In this document: positions 1-8,674 of the stretch, piece after piece
Layout: each line of letters begins with the position of its first letter
Numbering within the stretch: the stretch's first letter is position 1
Assembly (NCBI GenBank): GCA_965214415.1
Contig: CBDCBQ010000003.1
Span: 558,001-622,000, forward strand
Source of the DNA: RH-AL1 sp965214415
GTDB taxonomy: Bacteria; Pseudomonadota; Alphaproteobacteria; Rhizobiales; Beijerinckiaceae
Length of the DNA: 64,000 nt
Direction: 5' to 3'
The notes under the pieces: generated by a model
Database searches by the model: none
What the model was told of the DNA's origin: nothing
The model's input: the letters and a program-made list of their open reading frames with translations, nothing else
Made by a program: the position numbers and the translations under genes

Positions 1-1
1 T

Positions 2-901
2 ATCGATGTCGAGTTCCTGACAAGCGACTACGCGGCGAATTTCATCGACGCGACCTTCGGCTGGCCTGGCCTGCCATCGCTCGACCTGCCCGAAGGCGGG
101 CCGGCCTATCCGCTCGCCACGCCGGCTGTCCGCGTCAAGCTCGATCCCGCGCCGGGGCTGTCGATCCTTGCGGCCGTCTTCGACGGCGAGCCCGCGGGGC
201 CGGGACCCGGTGATCCGCAACTACGCGATCGCTACGGGCTCAATTTCCGAACCAGCGATCCGCCCCTGATCTTCCTCGAAACGCAATATCGATACAACCG
301 CGGCTCCGCCGCCAGCGGCTTGCCTGGCACGCTGAAGCTCGGCGCCTTCGCGCATTTCGGCAGGTTCGGCGACCAGCAATTGGCGGCCGACGGTCTTCCA
401 TTGGCAACTTCGAATAACGCCGTTCCCTTGCAGCACTCCCCCGACACTGGCGTCTATGCGATCCTAGACCAGCAGATCTACCGCGTGCCCGGCGATGACC
501 CTGAGAAGGGCATCGGCGTTTTCGCCCGGGTCATCGGGGCGCCGGGCGACCGCAATCCGATCGATCTCTATGGGGACGCGGGATTTTTCGCGTTCGGGCT
601 GGTGCCGGGACGCGCCACTGATGGCTTCGGCATCGCCGCGGCTGTCGCGAAGACATCCGACGCGGCTAAGGCGTTTGATCGCGATGCAAATTTCGCGGCC
701 GGCCTTGCCGCGCCGGTGCGGGATTATGAAGCAGTTTTGGAGGCGACTTACGATGCCGTCGTCGTGCCCGGCTTATCGCTGCAACCCACCTTGCAATACA
801 TCGTCCATCCCGGCGGCAACGTCGCCAATCCCTACGGCAATGGGCTTTCGCCGATCCCCAACGCGGTCGTGCTTGGCGTCACCACAACGGTCAGGTTTTG
901 A
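2..901 (+). CDS. OprB-type carbohydrate porin, C-terminal part (5' end outside window)
   Basis: The open frame enters the window at base 2 and runs about 299 residues to TGA. It reads as an outer-membrane beta barrel: alternating polar/hydrophobic strands, a repeated pattern of a long Gly/Pro-rich loop followed by a short amphipathic strand, and a terminal aromatic residue (ends V-R-F), the usual outer-membrane insertion signal. The text around 'FIDATFGWPGLPS' and 'YPLATPAVRVK' is typical of the OprB carbohydrate-selective porin family, which passes sugars across the outer membrane. The N-terminal signal peptide and start lie upstream of the window. Family placement is from remembered motifs, not a search; substrate unknown. 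Confidence 0.8.
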   Translation: MDVEFLTSDYAANFIDATFGWPGLPSLDLPEGGPAYPLATPAVRVKLDPAPGLSILAAVFDGEPAGPGPGDPQLRDRYGLNFRTSDPPLIFLETQYRYNRGSAASGLPGTLKLGAFAHFGRFGDQQLAADGLPLATSNNAVPLQHSPDTGVYAILDQQIYRVPGDDPEKGIGVFARVIGAPGDRNPIDLYGDAGFFAFGLVPGRATDGFGIAAAVAKTSDAAKAFDRDANFAAGLAAPVRDYEAVLEATYDAVVVPGLSLQPTLQYIVHPGGNVANPYGNGLSPIPNAVVLGVTTTVRF

Positions 902-953
902 TCCGCGAGGTTGGCGACGCATCTACGGGCGACGGCTCCTCGTTAGATCGAGA

Positions 954-2720
954 TCAAATCTTCTCGTTGTCATCCTCGAACAGGGCCTCGAGCTCTTCCG
1001 CGACCTCTTTCGAGCTTTGTATGAACTTCGTCTCGTCGTCGTAGATGTCGCGCTGCAGGATCAGTGCTTTCTCGTCGCGCTCGCGAAATGTCTGAACGGT
1101 GCGTCGGGCGTCCTCGGCGTCGAGGCCCACGCCGCGGAGTACCAACTCGGTCAGCCACAAGCTCGAGAAAAAGGTCTCGCGCACGATCCCGGCGATATCA
1201 TATTCCATCAAGAGGTGGGCGTGGCGTCTGTTGCGGGCTCGTGCGTAGATCTGAAGGTGCGGAAAGGCGGCTTTGGCGCGCTCGACGAGCGAGAGCACCT
1301 GTGCCTGATCGTCGAGGGTGACGACAAGGATCTTCGCGCGATCGGCACCGACCGCTCGCAGCAGCTCGACCCGCGTCGGATCGCCGTAAAAGACACGCTG
1401 GCCGAAACGGCGGATCGTCTCGACGTTGTCGGCATCGTCGTCGAGCGCGTTGAAAGCGATCTTGCGCATGCGCAGCACGCGTCCGACGATCTGGCCCATG
1501 CGGCCGAAACCGGCGACGATGACCGGCGCGGGAGTGGCGTCGTCAAGACCGTCGCGGATGGTCCGCTTCGGCCTCCGCAGACGCGGGACGAGGTAGCGCT
1601 CCGAAACGGCGAACAGCATGGGGCTGACCGCCATCGAGAGCGCCACGACAAGCGTCGCGCGCCCGAGCGCATGCTCGCCGATGACGCCCGCCGCAAGCGC
1701 CGCGCTGAAGAGGACGAAGCCAAACTCGCTCCCCTGCGGGAGCGCGAGCGAGAAACGTACAGAGCGCGCGCGGTTGCGGGTCAAACCATACTCCAGCGCG
1801 AACGCCACGCCGACCTTGATGGCGATGAGCGCGAGTACCGACCCCAAGATCTTCAAAGGTTCGCTGGTGATGAGGCCGAGGTCGGCCGACATGCCGATCG
1901 AGATAAAAAAGAAGCCGAGCAGCAAGCCCTCGAACGGCTCGATGTCGACTTGCAGCTCGTGGCGGTACTCCGATTCCGAAAGGATGACGCCGGCCGCGAA
2001 CGCTCCGAGCGACATCGGCAGGCCGGCGAGTCCGGCGACAACTGCCGCGGCGGCGACCGTCAATAGGGCGGTCGCGGTAAAGACCTCGCCTGTCTTCATG
2101 CCACCGACGAGGCGGAACAAAGGCCGCACGAGGTATCGCCCGCCGAGGAGGATTAGGGCCACCGCGCCGAGCGCTTTGAGCACGGGCGGCCAGATCGGAC
2201 CGGCGGCGCCGGCGTGATCGCCGATGAGCGGAACGAGCGCGGCGAGCGGGACCGTCGCCATGTCCTGGAACAGCAGCACCGCGAAGGCGTCGCGCCCGGC
2301 ACTTCCGCCCAGGAGGTCGCGCTCGCCGAGCATCGGCAGAACGATCGCTGTGGAGGAGAAAGCGAGGCTGACGCCTAGCACGATGCTTTCGCGCGCATCG
2401 AGCGCCGAGGACCAGGCGATCCCAGCAGCGAGCAGGCTGCCGGTGACCACGACCTGCGCGGCGCCGAGACCGAAGACGGCACGGCGCATCAGCCAGATGC
2501 GCTGCGGCCGTAGCTCCAGCCCGACGAGGAACAGCAGCATGAGAACGCCGAACTCGGCGATCTCCCTGATCGTCTCGACGTCGGTGACGAGGCGGAGCGC
2601 GGCCGGCCCGATCACCGCGCCCGCGACGAGGTACCCCAGGATCGACCCGAAGCCCGCGCGCCGCGACAGGGAGACGAATACGACGGACGCCGTGAGGAGG
2701 TAGACGATCGTCGTAAGCAT
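954..2720 (-). CDS. CPA2 monovalent cation:proton antiporter, KefB/KefC type
   Basis: 588 residues, the usual size for Kef-type antiporters. The first ~380 residues are an uninterrupted series of hydrophobic helices (Na+/H+ exchanger domain, about 12 segments), including the short 'FLVGLELRP' stretch characteristic of CPA2 proteins. A linker is followed from about residue 395 by an RCK/TrkA-N Rossmann domain with the nucleotide-binding G-F-G-R-M-G motif after 'VIVA'. This architecture exports K+ (or Na+) in exchange for protons at the inner membrane with gating by a dinucleotide or thiol ligand. It ends in an acidic tail. ATG start; divergent from the small secreted protein at 2846. No KefF/KefG-type ancillary subunit lies beside it, so glutathione gating is not supported by context. 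Confidence 0.9.
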   Translation of the reverse strand: MLTTIVYLLTASVVFVSLSRRAGFGSILGYLVAGAVIGPAALRLVTDVETIREIAEFGVLMLLFLVGLELRPQRIWLMRRAVFGLGAAQVVVTGSLLAAGIAWSSALDARESIVLGVSLAFSSTAIVLPMLGERDLLGGSAGRDAFAVLLFQDMATVPLAALVPLIGDHAGAAGPIWPPVLKALGAVALILLGGRYLVRPLFRLVGGMKTGEVFTATALLTVAAAAVVAGLAGLPMSLGAFAAGVILSESEYRHELQVDIEPFEGLLLGFFFISIGMSADLGLITSEPLKILGSVLALIAIKVGVAFALEYGLTRNRARSVRFSLALPQGSEFGFVLFSAALAAGVIGEHALGRATLVVALSMAVSPMLFAVSERYLVPRLRRPKRTIRDGLDDATPAPVIVAGFGRMGQIVGRVLRMRKIAFNALDDDADNVETIRRFGQRVFYGDPTRVELLRAVGADRAKILVVTLDDQAQVLSLVERAKAAFPHLQIYARARNRRHAHLLMEYDIAGIVRETFFSSLWLTELVLRGVGLDAEDARRTVQTFRERDEKALILQRDIYDDETKFIQSSKEVAEELEALFEDDNEKI

Positions 2721-2845
2721 CGCGCCCTTCGAGCTGTCATCGCCGGTTCATCGTGGTAGGCGCAGGGTTCCGGCCAGCACCTGAACCTTGGCTATCACGG
2801 TGCGTTTCGTAATAGCGCGGATCGCGCGTTAGGAAGGCTTTTGCG

Positions 2846-3103
2846 ATGAAGAGAAAAATGCTCTCCCTGGCCCTCTGCGGCAGCCTTGCCGCCGGGCTCA
2901 CGATTTCGGTGCCGGCGGCCGAGGCGGCTCCGGGTGGATGCCTGAAGTACGGCGCGGCCGGCGCCGTCGCGGGCCACATGATGCATCACGGCATCAAGGG
3001 CTTCTTCGCTGGCTGCGCCGCCGGCATGTACCGCCGTCATCTCTACAACAAGCAGATGCGTGAGCATAAGATGGCTCCGGCCGTGATGCCGAGCCGCACC
3101 TGA
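2846..3103 (+). CDS. small secreted protein with glycine-rich core, function unknown
   Basis: 85 residues. ATG preceded by a strong AGGAAGG ribosome site. Residues 1-27 form a signal peptide (Lys/Arg start, Leu/Ala core, cleavage after A-E-A). The mature part has two cysteines and a short Gly/Ala-rich hydrophobic segment ('YGAAGAVAGHMMHHGIKG') resembling a glycine-zipper, followed by a basic, His/Met-rich tail. Such short exported proteins are common in Hyphomicrobiales but have no assigned role. It is monocistronic, with a strong terminator directly behind it. Confidence 0.75.
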   Translation: MKRKMLSLALCGSLAAGLTISVPAAEAAPGGCLKYGAAGAVAGHMMHHGIKGFFAGCAAGMYRRHLYNKQMREHKMAPAVMPSRT

Positions 3104-3125
3104 GCGTTTGCTCTTCCAACGTGAG

Positions 3126-3149
3126 CGCCGGCCCTTGGGCCGGCGTTTT
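3126..3149 (+). terminator. intrinsic terminator after the small secreted protein gene
   Basis: Nine-base GC-only inverted repeat (CGCCGGCCC / GGGCCGGCG) separated by two bases and followed by TTTT. It lies 23 bases after the stop of the gene at 2846-3103, in the correct orientation. Confidence 0.85.
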
Positions 3150-3183
3150 CGTGTCGCCATAGACGCTCCGACACGCTCCGTCT

Positions 3184-3870
3184 TCAAACCAGCCCGGCCG
3201 CGATATTGATCGTCAGCGCCAGGATCGCTGAGTTGAAGAAGAACGACAGGATCGAGTGGCCGAGCGACGTACGCCGCATGGCCTTCGAGGTGATCTCGAC
3301 ATCGGCCGTCTGCGAGGCGACGCCGATGATGAACGAGAAGTAGAGGAAATCCCAATAATCGGGCTCCTCGGTTTCGGGAAACCGCAGACCGCCGCGGAGC
3401 TGCGGTTTCTCTCCCTCCTCGGTCTTCGTCTCGTCGAAGAACTCGTGCGCGTAGTGCAGCGCGAAGCTCATGTGGATGAAGACCCAGGCGGACATGATCG
3501 TGAGCCCGGCGAGGCCGAGATGCAGCGTCTCGGTAAACCCGTGCATACTCTTGGTGATCGCGAGCTGCGCGAAGATCGCCGCGATGGCTGCCGTTGCCGC
3601 GACCGTCGTGAAGCCGAGAATCACCCATTTTCCGTCGTCGCTGGCGGCGGCTCGCCAGCGGATCGTCTTCGTCGTCGCAAACGATATTTCCCACAAGTTG
3701 AGGCCGATATCGAGGATCGTCCCGATGTTCCAGGCGATCAGAAGCCGCGTGACGCGGTGCCAATTCCCCGGCTCGAGCAGGAAGACGACAACCGCGACGA
3801 CAACGCTCGCGAAAAGCCGCGGCCGGGCTAGAGCGACGCGGACGACAAGCGAGCGTCGGGCAGGGGTCAC
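3184..3870 (-). CDS. DUF1345 family integral membrane protein
   Basis: 228 residues with about five hydrophobic segments, matching the size and pattern of DUF1345 proteins, including the conserved '..FLYFSFIIGVASQTADVEI' near the C-terminus and the 'LHYA' helix in the middle. Function unknown. GTG start (3870) is 27 bases after the ispA stop, so it is probably the second gene of an ispA transcript. Confidence 0.8.
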   Translation of the reverse strand: MTPARRSLVVRVALARPRLFASVVVAVVVFLLEPGNWHRVTRLLIAWNIGTILDIGLNLWEISFATTKTIRWRAAASDDGKWVILGFTTVAATAAIAAIFAQLAITKSMHGFTETLHLGLAGLTIMSAWVFIHMSFALHYAHEFFDETKTEEGEKPQLRGGLRFPETEEPDYWDFLYFSFIIGVASQTADVEITSKAMRRTSLGHSILSFFFNSAILALTINIAAGLV

Positions 3871-3897
3871 GGCCGCCTCGCGAGCGCGGCGTTCAAG

Positions 3898-4830
3898 TCA
3901 GCTCTTGCGTTCTACGGCGAAGCGGGCGGCCTCGCGGAGCACATCGGCCCGCCGCCCCTGGGGAAAGGTATCGAGCGCGGCGATCGCCTCGTCCGCCAAA
4001 CGGTCGCGCCGCGCGCGGGCGCCCTCAAGCCCGAGCGCCGCCACGAGCGTCGCCTTGTTGCGTCCAGCGTCCTTGCCGGCCTTCTTGCCGAGCGCCTCGG
4101 TGTCCGCCTCGACATCGAGAATGTCGTCTGCGACCTGGAACGCGGCACCGATCGCTTTGCCGTAGCGCGACATCGCCGCGCGGGCGTCGCCGTCGGCGCC
4201 GCCCAGCAGGGAACCGGCGAGCGCCGCATAGTGCAGCAACGCGCCTGTTTTCATCGACTGGATGCGGATCACGTCCTCCGCCGTGTGCGGTTTCGTCGAG
4301 ACCTCCGCCTCGAGATCGAGCACCTGGCCGCCGACCATGCCGCCGATGCCGGAGTGGCGGGCAAGCTGAAGAACGAGCTCGACGCGGATCGCCGGATCGC
4401 GATGGGTCGCGGCGTCCGCCGTGACATCGAAGGCGTAAGTCAGCAGGCCATCGCCGGCGAGGATAGCGGTCGCTTCGTCGAAGGCTTTGTGCGTCGTCGG
4501 CCGACCGCGGCGAAGGTCGTCGTCGTCCATCGCCGGCAGATCGTCGTGAACTAGCGAGTAGCAGTGGATCATCTCGAGCGCGCAGGCGGCTCGAAGCACA
4601 CCTTCGCCCTCGACGCCGAAGAGGCGGGCGCTTTCCACCATCAAGAACGGGCGAAGACGCTTGCCGCCGCCGAGGCTTGCGTATCGCATCGCCTCCATGA
4701 AGCGGGCAGGGCGAGCAAGCTCGCCTCTCAGCGGTGCGTCGCCAAGCAGGCTTTCCAGCATGCGCTCGGTCGCGTCGGCGACGGCAGCAAGACGACCTTG
4801 GAACTCGCTGCTCTCGGCAGACCGCGTCAT
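3898..4830 (-). CDS. ispA: polyprenyl (farnesyl) diphosphate synthase
   Basis: 310 residues. Condenses isopentenyl diphosphate with DMAPP/GPP to give farnesyl diphosphate for quinones, undecaprenyl carriers and hopanoids. The first aspartate-rich motif is D-D-L-P-A-M-D (residues 96-102), with the two-residue insertion typical of bacterial type II FPP synthases; the second is D-D-I-L-D near residue 237. 'GGGKRLRPFL' is the conserved IPP-binding segment. The open frame extends ~114 codons further upstream, but homology begins at the ATG at 4830, which has a GGGAGGGGG ribosome site. A geranylgeranyl synthase cannot be excluded by motifs alone. Confidence 0.9.
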   Translation of the reverse strand: MTRSAESSEFQGRLAAVADATERMLESLLGDAPLRGELARPARFMEAMRYASLGGGKRLRPFLMVESARLFGVEGEGVLRAACALEMIHCYSLVHDDLPAMDDDDLRRGRPTTHKAFDEATAILAGDGLLTYAFDVTADAATHRDPAIRVELVLQLARHSGIGGMVGGQVLDLEAEVSTKPHTAEDVIRIQSMKTGALLHYAALAGSLLGGADGDARAAMSRYGKAIGAAFQVADDILDVEADTEALGKKAGKDAGRNKATLVAALGLEGARARRDRLADEAIAALDTFPQGRRADVLREAARFAVERKS

Positions 4831-4979
4831 CTCTGGATAGCCCCCTCCCGACTTTCTGTTCGCTTGCCCGATCGAGGGGGGTGGGTCAAGTTTGTCGCAG
4901 AGCCGAGGCTTTCCACGCGATCGGGATGGCTCGAGGTGCAAACCTTGCCCAAGATACCCCGTTGCGCCATGCCTGACGG

Positions 4980-5675
4980 ATGGCGGCAAGACGGCGGCGA
5001 GTATTTTTCGGCAGCGTCTGGCGCGGCGCGGCGTATGCGGCGCTGGCGCTGATGCTCCTGTTTGTGGGCCTGCTCCTGATCGATTCTGCCGCGCCGCCGA
5101 TCTCCACCCTGATGATGGGTCGCGTGATGACGGGCAAATCCTACCAGCGGATCTATGTGCCTCTGAAGGCAATCGCCCCGGTCCTCACCGCGTCGGTCAT
5201 CGCGTCCGAGGACGCGCAATTCTGCCGCAACGACGGCGTCGATTGGACCTCGTTGCATCAGGTGATCGGCGAGGCGGAAGCCGACGGCCCGTCACGTGGG
5301 GCCTCCACCATCACGATGCAGACCGCGAAGAACCTGTTCTTGTGGCCGGGCCGTTCGGCGATCCGCAAGGGGATCGAGATCGTCATCGCGCTCGGGCTCG
5401 GCAAGGTGTGGACCAAGGCGCATACGATCGAGGTCTATCTCAACATCGCCGAATGGGGCGACGGCATCTTCGGCATAGAGGCTGCAGCGCAGCACTACTT
5501 CAGGAAGAGCGCGAGCCGTTTAGACGCGCGCGAAGCCGCGTTGCTCGCGACCTCGCTGCCGAACCCTATCCTGCGCGATGCCGCCGCCCCGCGCCCAATC
5601 CAGCGGCGGCTCGCCGCCGGCCTCATGGCACGGGCGCGCTCCAGCCAGGAGTGGCTCGACTGCCTGCCGCGCTGA
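4980..5675 (+). CDS. mtgA: monofunctional biosynthetic peptidoglycan transglycosylase
   Basis: 231 residues, full length for MtgA. One membrane anchor (about residues 17-35) precedes a GT51 domain. The catalytic Glu is in S-E-D-A-Q-F (E77), followed by the F..N.GVDW variant of the EDxxFxxHxGfD motif, then 'GASTITMQTAKNLFL' and 'EVYLNIAEWGDGIFGIEAAAQHYF' motifs. It polymerises lipid II glycan strands in the periplasm without a transpeptidase domain. Divergent from ispA and convergent with the EVE gene (10-base gap). Confidence 0.95.
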   Translation: MAARRRRVFFGSVWRGAAYAALALMLLFVGLLLIDSAAPPISTLMMGRVMTGKSYQRIYVPLKAIAPVLTASVIASEDAQFCRNDGVDWTSLHQVIGEAEADGPSRGASTITMQTAKNLFLWPGRSAIRKGIEIVIALGLGKVWTKAHTIEVYLNIAEWGDGIFGIEAAAQHYFRKSASRLDAREAALLATSLPNPILRDAAAPRPIQRRLAAGLMARARSSQEWLDCLPR

Positions 5676-5685
5676 TGGCGTCGGG

Positions 5686-6099
5686 TCAAAGACCGCCCAT
5701 CTCGCAGACGTGCGCCCATTCGGGCTCGGTCACCGGCTGAACCGACAGCCGCGAATTGACGACCAGCAACATCTCCTCGAACCGCTTGTCGGCCTTTATC
5801 GCCACAAGCGTGACAGGCGTGGGCAGCGGCTTGATCGCGCGAAAGTCGACCATGCCAAATTTGCCGCTCTCGTCGCTGGGATCTGGATAGTAGAGCTTCG
5901 TGACGGCGACGATGCCGACGATCTCCTTGCCCTCGTTCGAATGATAGAAGAATGCCTCGTCGCCGACGGCCATCGCCTTGAGGTTTTTCTTGGCGACGTG
6001 GTTGCGCACGCCGTTCCAGTGCGTGCCCTTCTTGCCGGCATCGACCATCTGGGTCCAGGACCACGAATCCGGCTCGCTCTTGATGAGCCAATGCGCCAT
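5686..6099 (-). CDS. EVE domain-containing protein
   Basis: 137 residues. The whole protein is one EVE domain, a PUA-like fold thought to bind modified nucleic-acid bases: opening 'WLIKSEPDSWSW', central 'WNGVRNHVAKKNLKAM..GD..FFYHS' and final 'VQPVTEPEW..V'. ATG at 6099 has a good GGAGGTG site. In many Hyphomicrobiales it follows tsaD-gpsA, as here, but the YciI-like gene often found between is absent and 286 bases including a terminator separate it from gpsA. Confidence 0.9.
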   Translation of the reverse strand: MAHWLIKSEPDSWSWTQMVDAGKKGTHWNGVRNHVAKKNLKAMAVGDEAFFYHSNEGKEIVGIVAVTKLYYPDPSDESGKFGMVDFRAIKPLPTPVTLVAIKADKRFEEMLLVVNSRLSVQPVTEPEWAHVCEMGGL

Positions 6100-6172
6100 G
6101 CGACACCTCCGATGCTGTGCCGATAGCACGCGATCGCCATGGTCGTCGCGCGAGACCCGATCGGATATCGAA

Positions 6173-6205
6173 AAGGGCCTGCCGGTCGCCACCGAACAGG
6201 CCCTT
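6173..6205 (-). terminator. probable gpsA terminator
   Basis: Nine-base inverted repeat AAGGGCCTG / CAGGCCCTT with a 15-base loop. Read on the minus strand it is followed by TTTTC. It lies ~180 bases beyond the gpsA stop and upstream of the EVE gene. The rest of 6100-6385 shows nothing recognisable. Confidence 0.6.
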
Positions 6206-6385
6206 CCCAAAAGAGCGCAACGCAAAGTCGAATCTGAAAGCGTTGGTACGATATCAATTTTCACAAGATGACCAGGAGCCGTTGCCTCCCCTAGCCGCCA
6301 CCCGTTGCCGAGCCGATAAAATACAACTCAAGGCTGTCCAAACGTCAAGCTTTTATTGGATACGACTTTGGTCGAACAGCACGTG

Positions 6386-7378
6386 TCAGATGCCCTCGTC
6401 GGGGCGGGCCGGCCGCGCAAGCAGCGCGTCGATCATCGCGTCCACCGACGCACGGCCCGTGAGCACGGCATCGACTGCCTCGGCGATCGGCATGTCGATC
6501 CCGCCTCGACGCGCAAGGTCACAGAGGATCGCGCACGTCATCGCGCCCTCGACAGTGCCGATGCTGGCTTTGGCGGTCTCGACGTCGGTGCCCCGCCCCA
6601 GCGCCAACCCGAGCGAGAAGTTACGCGACTGACGCGATCCGCAGGTCAGCACGAGGTCGCCGAGGCCGGAAAGTCCCGTGAGCGTGCCGGGCCGGGCACC
6701 GTTGGCCATGCCGAAGCGGGCGAGCTCCGCGAAGCCGCGCGCGATGAGCGCCGCGCCTGCGCTGGCTCCAAACTCCTTGCCGGCGGCGATGCCGCAAGCG
6801 ATGGCGAGCACGTTCTTCAAGGCACCGCCGATCTCGACGCCGCGTACATCGGTCGTGTGGTAGAGCCGGAACCAGGGCGCGGCGAGCGCCGCGGCGAGCG
6901 CCTTGGCAGTCTCGGTGTCGTGCGCGGCGATGGTAACCGCGGTCGGCATGCCTCTGGCGACGTCTTCGGCGAAGCTCGGGCCGGACAGGATCGCCGGAGG
7001 GTGGCCGGGCAGCACCTCGGCCAATATCTCGCTCATATAGCAACCGGTGCCGCGCTCGATGCCCTTCGCGCAGACGACAACCGGGGTGTTCGGCTCCAGA
7101 TGCGCGCGCGCGCGCTCGGCTGCCTGTCGGATCGACTGCGCGGGGACCGCCAGCAGCATGATCTCGGCGTCTTCGAGCGCGGCGGGATCGCTGGTCGGGG
7201 CGACGCCTGACATGAGCGGAATGCCGGGCAGGCGGCGCGCGTTGAAGCCGGCTGCCGCCATCTCGGCGACATGGTCCGGATCGCGCCCCCATAGGCTGAC
7301 CTCGGCGCCTGCCCGCGCGGCAAGATTGGCGAGCGCCGTGCCCCATGCGCCGGCCCCGAGAACCGCGATGCGGCGCAT
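6386..7378 (-). CDS. gpsA: glycerol-3-phosphate dehydrogenase [NAD(P)+]
   Basis: 330 residues. Reduces dihydroxyacetone phosphate to sn-glycerol-3-phosphate for phospholipid synthesis. N-terminal Rossmann motif G-A-G-A-W-G (residues 8-13) follows 'MRRIAVL'; 'LSGPSFAEDVARGMPTA' and the catalytic-lysine region 'GGALKNVLAIACGIAAG' are intact. The frame continues upstream but the ATG at 7378 is where homology begins. It follows tsaD by 86 bases on the same strand. Confidence 0.95.
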   Translation of the reverse strand: MRRIAVLGAGAWGTALANLAARAGAEVSLWGRDPDHVAEMAAAGFNARRLPGIPLMSGVAPTSDPAALEDAEIMLLAVPAQSIRQAAERARAHLEPNTPVVVCAKGIERGTGCYMSEILAEVLPGHPPAILSGPSFAEDVARGMPTAVTIAAHDTETAKALAAALAAPWFRLYHTTDVRGVEIGGALKNVLAIACGIAAGKEFGASAGAALIARGFAELARFGMANGARPGTLTGLSGLGDLVLTCGSRQSRNFSLGLALGRGTDVETAKASIGTVEGAMTCAILCDLARRGGIDMPIAEAVDAVLTGRASVDAMIDALLARPARPDEGI

Positions 7379-7464
7379 GGCCGAACTCCAACGATCTTTG
7401 ACGGGGTCGTGATGCGCTGCTTGGGCGGGGCTTGTCCAGCCGGCCAGTACGCGCGGACCTTCGC

Positions 7465-8523
7465 TCACGCCTTGCCGTGGTGCGCCGCCTCCGCGTTCGC
7501 GTCCAGCGGCCACCGCGGGCGGGCGGCGAAGGTCATGTCGTCGACGAGGTTCATGCCGAGCCGCTCGATGCCCGCCCAGGCGATCATCGCGCCGTTGTCG
7601 GTGCAGAGCTTCGGCGGCGGGATCACCAGTTTGACCCCGGCCTCGCCGCAGTAGCGGGCCATGGCGCGGCGGATCGCGTCGTTCGAGGCGACGCCGCCGG
7701 CCGCGACGATCGTCTCGCACGCGCCGAATTTTTCGCGGAAAAGCTTGGTCGCGACCCGGACGCGATCGATGATCATGTCGACGACGGCGGCTTGGAACGA
7801 GGCGCAGAGATCGTTGACGTCCGTCGCCGTCAGCGGCGCCGCCTTCTCCGATTCGATCCGCACCGCTGTTTTGAGGCCGGACAGCGAGAACTCCGGTTTC
7901 GGACGGCCCATCATCGGCCGCGGGAAGACGAAACGCTCGGGGTCGCCGTCGGCGGCGTGCCGCTCGACCAGCGGGCCGCCGGGGTAGGGGAGGCCCAACA
8001 GCTTGGCGATCTTGTCGAAGGCCTCGCCGACCGCGTCATCGAGGGTCGCGCCGAGCCGAACGTAATCACCGACGCCGCGCACGGCGACGAGCTGGGTGTG
8101 GCCACCCGACACGAGCAACAGCAGATAGGGGAAAGCGACGTTATCCGTGAGGCGCGGCGTCAGCGCGTGAGCCTCGAGGTGATTGATGGCCACGAAGGGC
8201 TTGCGCAGCGCCAGCGCCATCGCCTTGCCGGCGGTGAGGCCGACCAGAACGCCACCGATCAACCCGGGTCCAGCGGCGGCGGCGACAGCGTCGATGTCCT
8301 TCATCTTCATCCCGGCGGTCGCGACAGCCCGGGCAATAAGGCGGTCCAGCACCTCGACGTGGGCGCGCGCCGCGATCTCCGGCACGACACCGCCATACGC
8401 CGCGTGCTGCTTGATCTGGCTCATGATTTCGTTCGACAGGATCTCGCCCGAGCCGTCCGGCTTGCGCAGGACCACCGCGGCGGAGGTCTCGTCGCAGGTC
8501 GTCTCGATCCCCAATACACGCAT
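7465..8523 (-). CDS. tsaD: tRNA N6-adenosine threonylcarbamoyltransferase
   Basis: 352 residues. Transfers the threonylcarbamoyl group from TC-AMP to A37 of ANN-decoding tRNAs, with TsaB/TsaE partners. ASKHA-fold signature: 'VLGIETTCDETSAAVV' at the N-terminus, metal-binding H115-L-E-A-H119, 'VSGGHTQL' and 'DDAVGEAFDKIAKLLGL' motifs. ATG at 8523. Divergent from miaB, another enzyme modifying position 37 of tRNA, across a 151-base gap. Confidence 0.96.
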   Translation of the reverse strand: MRVLGIETTCDETSAAVVLRKPDGSGEILSNEIMSQIKQHAAYGGVVPEIAARAHVEVLDRLIARAVATAGMKMKDIDAVAAAAGPGLIGGVLVGLTAGKAMALALRKPFVAINHLEAHALTPRLTDNVAFPYLLLLVSGGHTQLVAVRGVGDYVRLGATLDDAVGEAFDKIAKLLGLPYPGGPLVERHAADGDPERFVFPRPMMGRPKPEFSLSGLKTAVRIESEKAAPLTATDVNDLCASFQAAVVDMIIDRVRVATKLFREKFGACETIVAAGGVASNDAIRRAMARYCGEAGVKLVIPPPKLCTDNGAMIAWAGIERLGMNLVDDMTFAARPRWPLDANAEAAHHGKA

Positions 8524-8674
8524 CACTCGCTCCGATTTGTCGGCGCGAGCATAGGCACGCGGGCGGCCATGCCTAGAGCTAATTGCCACCTGGCGAGATC
8601 GCCGGTTCTCTTGGCGACCGAAAAGTCCTACAAGGAGCGCAGGGATCGAAGGCGCAAGCGCCGCAGCGGGATCG

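Noticed and set aside
495..2066. 523-codon plus-strand open frame across the porin end and antiporter gene
   Set aside because: It spans two real genes on different strands, is Arg/Asp-rich without domain motifs, and exists because GC-rich codon bias leaves antisense frames open.
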